64,000 bases of DNA, from positions 62,001 to 126,000 of the forward strand of contig CAJWZD010000001.1 of NCBI GenBank assembly GCA_913049685.1, given 5' to 3'. The notes beneath the pieces were generated by a model. The model saw only the letters and a program-made list of their open reading frames with translations, was not told the DNA's origin and did not search any database. Source of the DNA: an uncultured Fidelibacterota bacterium (GTDB lineage: Bacteria > Fidelibacterota > Marinisomatia > Marinisomatales > TCS55). Positions 59,668-64,000 of this stretch are shown here, in pieces. The position numbers were made by a program, and so were the translations under genes. Each line of letters starts with the position of its first letter. The first letter of the stretch is position 1.

Positions 59668-60447
59668 ATGTTTAATTTTTTAAAAAGCGACATCTTGAAG
59701 ATTCTTGATGTAACACAAGATGAAAGAGACGCTCTATTTTCACACAAAATCTATAACTCAATTAACAATATTGACGACCTTCATATTTTCATGGAGAACC
59801 ATATATTTGCAGTTTGGGATTTTATGTCTATCTTAAAAACACTACAAAAAAAATTGACCTGCACTGACGTACCTTGGGCGCCAAAGGGTGGTGGAACGCC
59901 TGCTAGGCTTTTAAATGAAATTGTAACTGAAGAGGAATCTGATATTGATATCTACGGCGATTACAGAAGTCACTTTGAAATGTATTATCAAGCAATGAAT
60001 GAAGCTGGGGCAAATACAAAAAAAATTGAATCTTTTTTGAATAACCTTCATTTCGGTGTAAGCAAATCGCTAGATAAATCCAGTTCGCCTCTGCCAGCAA
60101 TAAATTTCGTGAAGACTACATTTTCAATGCTAGAAAATGCACCTATCCATGTTGTAGCATCCATGTTTACATTTGGAAGAGAAGAAGTAATCCCCAATAT
60201 GTTTCGATCAATTATTAATAAAATTGATAACGATTTAAAAGGCAGACTCAAAAGCTTTATCTACTACTTAGATCGCCACATTGGTGTTGACGAAGATGAG
60301 CACGGACCTGCGGCTTTGAAAATGGTTAAAGTTTTGTGTCAAAACGATGAAACAAAATGGAATGAAGCTGCAAAAGCCGCTAAAATGACGATGAGAGCAA
60401 GGGTGGTTTTTTGGAACGAAATTCTTGCAGAGCTGAAAAGAGCTTAA
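59668..60447 (+). CDS. DUF3050 (heme-oxygenase-like fold) protein
   Basis: FMENHIFAVWDFMSILKTLQ; EEESDIDIYGDYRSHFEMYYQAM; FTFGREEVIPNMF; DRHIGVDEDEHGPAAL. Confidence 0.8.
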   Translation: MFNFLKSDILKILDVTQDERDALFSHKIYNSINNIDDLHIFMENHIFAVWDFMSILKTLQKKLTCTDVPWAPKGGGTPARLLNEIVTEEESDIDIYGDYRSHFEMYYQAMNEAGANTKKIESFLNNLHFGVSKSLDKSSSPLPAINFVKTTFSMLENAPIHVVASMFTFGREEVIPNMFRSIINKIDNDLKGRLKSFIYYLDRHIGVDEDEHGPAALKMVKVLCQNDETKWNEAAKAAKMTMRARVVFWNEILAELKRA

Positions 60448-61739
60448 TTCGCTAATTCCCCTACGATATAATTTCCGTTTGAGCAATTGAGCCTTACATT
60501 TTGAATGGTATTTATTATTGAATGGTTGGCATCAACAGCTACCTTGATATAATTATCGGTATATCCAAAAATTTTATCATTTTTCAAGTATTCAAATAAC
60601 ACCGGCCTTGATGATTTAATAAATTTATTTTGATGATCCTCCAATATTTTCTTAGAAAAATTTCTAAGAATCAAGCTTCTCTTTGATCGTATTTTTTTAT
60701 CAACTTTATTTTCAAAGTTTATAGCGCGCGTTTTTGCTCTTTCTGAGTATGTAAATACATGTAGATATGAAATATGTAATTCATCAATAAATTGAAAGGT
60801 TTCTGTAAAATTATCATCCGATTCACCTGGAAAACCAACAATTACATCAGCACCAATCGTTGCATCCGGTATTAAATCTTTAATTGCAGAAACACATTCA
60901 AGATACCTTGAACGCTTGTATCTTCTTTGCATTAAAGTTAAAATATCATTTGATCCAGATTGCAGTGGAATATGAAAATGAGGCATGAATTTCTTTGATA
61001 TTGAACAAAACTCAATAATTTCTTTGCTAAGTAAATTTGGTTCTATGGAAGATATTCGCAGTCTATCAATATCAAGCTTATCAAGCTCTTGAATTAAATC
61101 GAAAAAGTTTTCACCTGTTTGCTTGCCAAAATCTCCAATATTAACTCCAGTAAGGACTAATTCCTTTGCACCTTCGTTAATTGCCTGATTAGCAAGATTA
61201 ATGGTTTTACTTATTGAATTGCTTCTACTTTTTCCCCTTGCTAAAGGAATGGTACAAAAAGAACAAACATAATCGCAACCATCTTGAATTTTTAAGTACG
61301 ATCTGGTTCTATCGCCAATTGAATAAGAAGGAACGAATGTATTTGTCTCTTTAATATTTGATCTAATTACGTTACTACCATTACCAAGACTAAGCTTATC
61401 AAGCTCATTTAATAAATTGAATTTCTTTTCTGAACCGACCACTAGGTCTACCCCTTTGATGTTGGATATTTCAAGCGGATTCAACTGTGCATAGCACCCA
61501 ATAACTGCTATTTTAGAATTGGGGTTGGATCGTTTTGCTTGACGAATTAGTTTGCGTGCCTCTTTATCTGCGTTATCTGTTACAGAACATGTATTCAGCA
61601 CATAGAAGTCAGCATACTCATTATATTTTACTTTTTCAAAACCCCGGTTCACAAAATCTTCGGAAATCATGGAGGTCTCAGAATAATTCAATTTACATCC
61701 CATTGTATGAAATGCTACTTTTTTAAATTCCGTACTCAT
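60444..61739 (-). CDS. mtaB: tRNA t6A37 methylthiotransferase MtaB
   Basis: FHTMGCKLNYSETSMI; VLNTCSVTDNADKEARKLIRQ; KIQDGCDYVCSFCTIPLARGKSRS. Confidence 0.95.
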   Translation of the reverse strand: MSTEFKKVAFHTMGCKLNYSETSMISEDFVNRGFEKVKYNEYADFYVLNTCSVTDNADKEARKLIRQAKRSNPNSKIAVIGCYAQLNPLEISNIKGVDLVVGSEKKFNLLNELDKLSLGNGSNVIRSNIKETNTFVPSYSIGDRTRSYLKIQDGCDYVCSFCTIPLARGKSRSNSISKTINLANQAINEGAKELVLTGVNIGDFGKQTGENFFDLIQELDKLDIDRLRISSIEPNLLSKEIIEFCSISKKFMPHFHIPLQSGSNDILTLMQRRYKRSRYLECVSAIKDLIPDATIGADVIVGFPGESDDNFTETFQFIDELHISYLHVFTYSERAKTRAINFENKVDKKIRSKRSLILRNFSKKILEDHQNKFIKSSRPVLFEYLKNDKIFGYTDNYIKVAVDANHSIINTIQNVRLNCSNGNYIVGELAN

Positions 61740-61805
61740 TTTATCGTAATAAAATTTAAATCATATATTTATTTTTATCATCAATGGTAATATGTATTTT
61801 TTTTT

Positions 61806-62072
61806 ATGAAAATACCAAAAGAAATAAACACAAAACGAAACCAGATTGATGAAATTGATCTAAAGCTCATGGATTTGCTGGTTAAAAGAATGAAGCTTTC
61901 AAGTCAAATTGGAAAAATTAAAAAAAGTTTAAATATTAGATTCAAAGATATTGAAAGGGAAAAACTTATTCTAAGAAATTTAAAAGAAAGATATTTAGAG
62001 CACTTATCTGAAGATGAAATAGCTTCTTTTTTTAAAACAATTTTTGATCTTTCAATAAAGAAGCAGAAATAA
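61806..62072 (+). CDS. Chorismate mutase (AroQ type)
   Basis: RNQIDEIDLKLMDLLVKRMKLSSQIGKIKKS. Confidence 0.88.
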   Translation: MKIPKEINTKRNQIDEIDLKLMDLLVKRMKLSSQIGKIKKSLNIRFKDIEREKLILRNLKERYLEHLSEDEIASFFKTIFDLSIKKQK

Positions 62073-62111
62073 AACCTTGTGTAATAATAAAAAGAGTTAA
62101 TAAAATTGTAT

Positions 62112-62186
62112 ATGTGTAATTCAATTAATATAAGTTTTTACAGCTGGTTCTGGTTCTATTTTAGACAAGGGGTTTTCCTGTCATAA
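62112..62186 (+). CDS. Predicted trp operon leader peptide MCNSINISFYSWFWFYFRQGVFLS
   Basis: ATG-to-TAA 24 codons with TGG TTC TGG TTC TAT TTT; immediately upstream of terminator/antiterminator and trpE. Confidence 0.75.
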   Translation: MCNSINISFYSWFWFYFRQGVFLS

Positions 62187-62241
62187 GGTACTATCTATGC
62201 CAAAATGAATATGAAACCCCGAATTTTTCGGGGTTTTTTTT
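62164..62241 (+). promoter_or_regulatory. Predicted transcription attenuator (pause hairpin, antiterminator, terminator)
   Basis: GACAAGG-ggtttt-CCTGTC (62164..62182); GGGGTTT (62169..62175) pairs AAACCCC (62214..62220); terminator AAACCCCGAA-ttt-TTCGGGGTTT plus T tract. Confidence 0.8.
62214..62241 (+). terminator. Intrinsic terminator upstream of trpE
   Basis: AAACCCCGAATTTTTCGGGGTTTTTTTT. Confidence 0.88.
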
Positions 62242-62249
62242 ATTTTAAA

Positions 62250-63737
62250 ATGAAAAATAATAAGCTATCATATAAAAAATTTTGTAGCCTTATAGATCAA
62301 GGCTTTACGACAATTCCAGTCTTCAAAAGAATTCTAGCTGACACATTAACACCAGTTGGCGCTTGGATGAAATTATCAGTGAACTCAAATGAGGGTTTTA
62401 TTTTAGAGTCGGCTGAAAAGGGCTTAGAGTATTCTCGATATTCTTATGTTGGTTGTAAGCCTACAAAAACAGTTTGGTCCAATAATCATGAATCAACACA
62501 TATTATCGAAAAAAATAAGAAATACGATTTAGATATCTCTATTCTTGGTTATGTGAAAAATTCTTTAGAATCGTATAATTGTTGCTCAATAGCTAATATG
62601 CCAGATTTCACAGGAGGCTTCATTGGATATTTAGGATATGAGAGTATAAGTGGTTTTGAAAAAGTTCCCGTTCATTCAGAAGATGTTTTAGGAGAACCAG
62701 GATCTCTATTTATGCTTTTTGATGATTTAATATCATTCGATCATTTAAAAGGAGAGGCTGTTGTTATATCTAACGTACATATAGATAGTCATTCCAGTAA
62801 AAAACTACTATATAAAAATGCAATAGATAAAATTGATCAAATGGGTAACCAGCTACACGCCGACATTGAATTTAGAACCCCAGTGGTAGAAAGTAGATCT
62901 ACTACAACTTCAAATTTTAACAAAGACAATTTTATTGGCGCTGTAGATAGGGCAAAAAATTATATTGAAAAAGGAGATATTTTTCAAGTTGTAATCAGTC
63001 AATGTTTTAAAAGACATACTCATGCTGACCCATTGAATATTTATAGAGCTTTAAGAAATATTAATCCATCTCCTTATTTATTTCACATAAAATATAATGA
63101 AATAGATATTGTAGGTGCTTCTCCTGAAATATTAGTTAAAGTAAAAGACAAAAAAGTTGACGTCAGGCCAATTGCTGGAACAAGGCCAAGAGGTATGAAT
63201 CTAGATGAAGATAATAAGCTAGCTGAGGAATTAATAAATGATCCAAAGGAATGCTCTGAGCATTTAATGCTTTTAGATTTAGGAAGGAACGATATTGGTA
63301 AAGTTTGTGATTTTGGTTCAATTCAGACTACCGATAAAATGATAATAGAAAAATACTCTCATGTTATGCATATCGTTTCAAATGTTAGTGGTATTCTTTC
63401 AAAAAAGTATAATTCAATCGACGCATTAATTAGTTCTTTCCCAGCTGGCACAGTTTCAGGAGCCCCAAAAATAAGAGCAATGGAGATAATTAATGAACTT
63501 GAACCAAGCAAGAGGGGTATCTATTCTGGAGCTGTTGGTTACATAGATTTTAATTCAAATATTAATACCTGTATTGCAATAAGAATGATGATGATAAAAG
63601 ATGGGGTTTGTTATTTTCAAGCTGGAGCTGGAATTGTTCATGATTCAAAATCAGATGCAGAATTTGAAGAAACAAAAAATAAAGCTAAAGTTTTAAACCT
63701 TGCAATTGACCTAGCAGAAGATGGTTTGATTAAATGA
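62250..63737 (+). CDS. trpE: Anthranilate synthase component I
   Basis: GDIFQVVISQCFKR, GASPEILVKVKDKKVDVRPIAGTRPRG, LDLGRNDIGKV, FPAGTVSGAPKIRAMEII; start corrected from 62205 to 62250. Confidence 0.95.
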   Translation: MKNNKLSYKKFCSLIDQGFTTIPVFKRILADTLTPVGAWMKLSVNSNEGFILESAEKGLEYSRYSYVGCKPTKTVWSNNHESTHIIEKNKKYDLDISILGYVKNSLESYNCCSIANMPDFTGGFIGYLGYESISGFEKVPVHSEDVLGEPGSLFMLFDDLISFDHLKGEAVVISNVHIDSHSSKKLLYKNAIDKIDQMGNQLHADIEFRTPVVESRSTTTSNFNKDNFIGAVDRAKNYIEKGDIFQVVISQCFKRHTHADPLNIYRALRNINPSPYLFHIKYNEIDIVGASPEILVKVKDKKVDVRPIAGTRPRGMNLDEDNKLAEELINDPKECSEHLMLLDLGRNDIGKVCDFGSIQTTDKMIIEKYSHVMHIVSNVSGILSKKYNSIDALISSFPAGTVSGAPKIRAMEIINELEPSKRGIYSGAVGYIDFNSNINTCIAIRMMMIKDGVCYFQAGAGIVHDSKSDAEFEETKNKAKVLNLAIDLAEDGLIK

Positions 63738-64000
63738 TAGTGTTAATAGATAATTATGACTCATTTACATACAATTTATTTCAAATCATCGGTAGTATTG
63801 ATTCCGATGTTAAGGTTTTTAGAAATGATCATGTAAACCAATCAATGATATATGAACTGAAACCAAAAAAAATTGTTATTTCTCCAGGACCTGGTCACCC
63901 AAAAGATGCTGGGAATACAATTGAATTAATTCAAAATTTTCATGATTCTATTTCAATTTTAGGAATTTGCTTGGGACATCAAGCTATCGGTTATTCTTTT
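63734..64000 (+). CDS. trpG: Anthranilate synthase component II (glutamine amidotransferase), truncated by window edge
   Basis: MIVLIDNYDSFTYNLFQII, ISPGPGHPKDAGN, ILGICLGHQAIGYSF; ATGA overlap with trpE. Confidence 0.95.
   Translation, partial: MIVLIDNYDSFTYNLFQIIGSIDSDVKVFRNDHVNQSMIYELKPKKIVISPGPGHPKDAGNTIELIQNFHDSISILGICLGHQAIGYSF

Overview
The window is a gene-dense, AT-rich bacterial chromosome segment with mostly housekeeping content. It has about 65 protein-coding genes, two tRNAs (Thr-CGT, Lys-TTT) and one tmRNA. I saw no rRNA, CRISPR array, transposase, integrase or phage module. Gene content and style (LptD-like protein, carotenoid genes, many genes lacking a Shine-Dalgarno sequence) fit a marine FCB-group bacterium, perhaps Ca. 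Marinimicrobia/SAR406; this is inference, not proven. Main blocks: a GH3/ROK sugar pair; a carotenoid cluster (CrtA-like, CrtI/CrtD-like, CruF-like, lycopene cyclase, CrtZ); an orphan secretin; an ATP/ADP-translocase-like + HEAT + cNMP-binding fusion; hisS/topA/glyS; tandem gamma-glutamyltransferases; rlmN; MoxR/DUF58; cysteine desulfurase-mnmA; rsfS-argS; queCEDF; a five-gene transporter/hydrolase/DDAH/Rieske/dehydrogenase operon; gcvP; and chorismate mutase-trpEG. The strongest finding is an unannotated transcription attenuator upstream of trpE. It has a 24-codon leader peptide MCNSINISFYSWFWFYFRQGVFLS, a GC-rich terminator with a U tract, and a competing GGGGTTT/AAACCCC antiterminator. Other highlights: a tmRNA with inferred tag ADNGYMAAA, a structured RNA candidate ending in a terminator just upstream of it, a perfect inverted repeat overlapping a predicted promoter of a Tat-exported aminotransferase, an exported YidD-like fusion, and a CcmH-like protein with a single cysteine in its motif.
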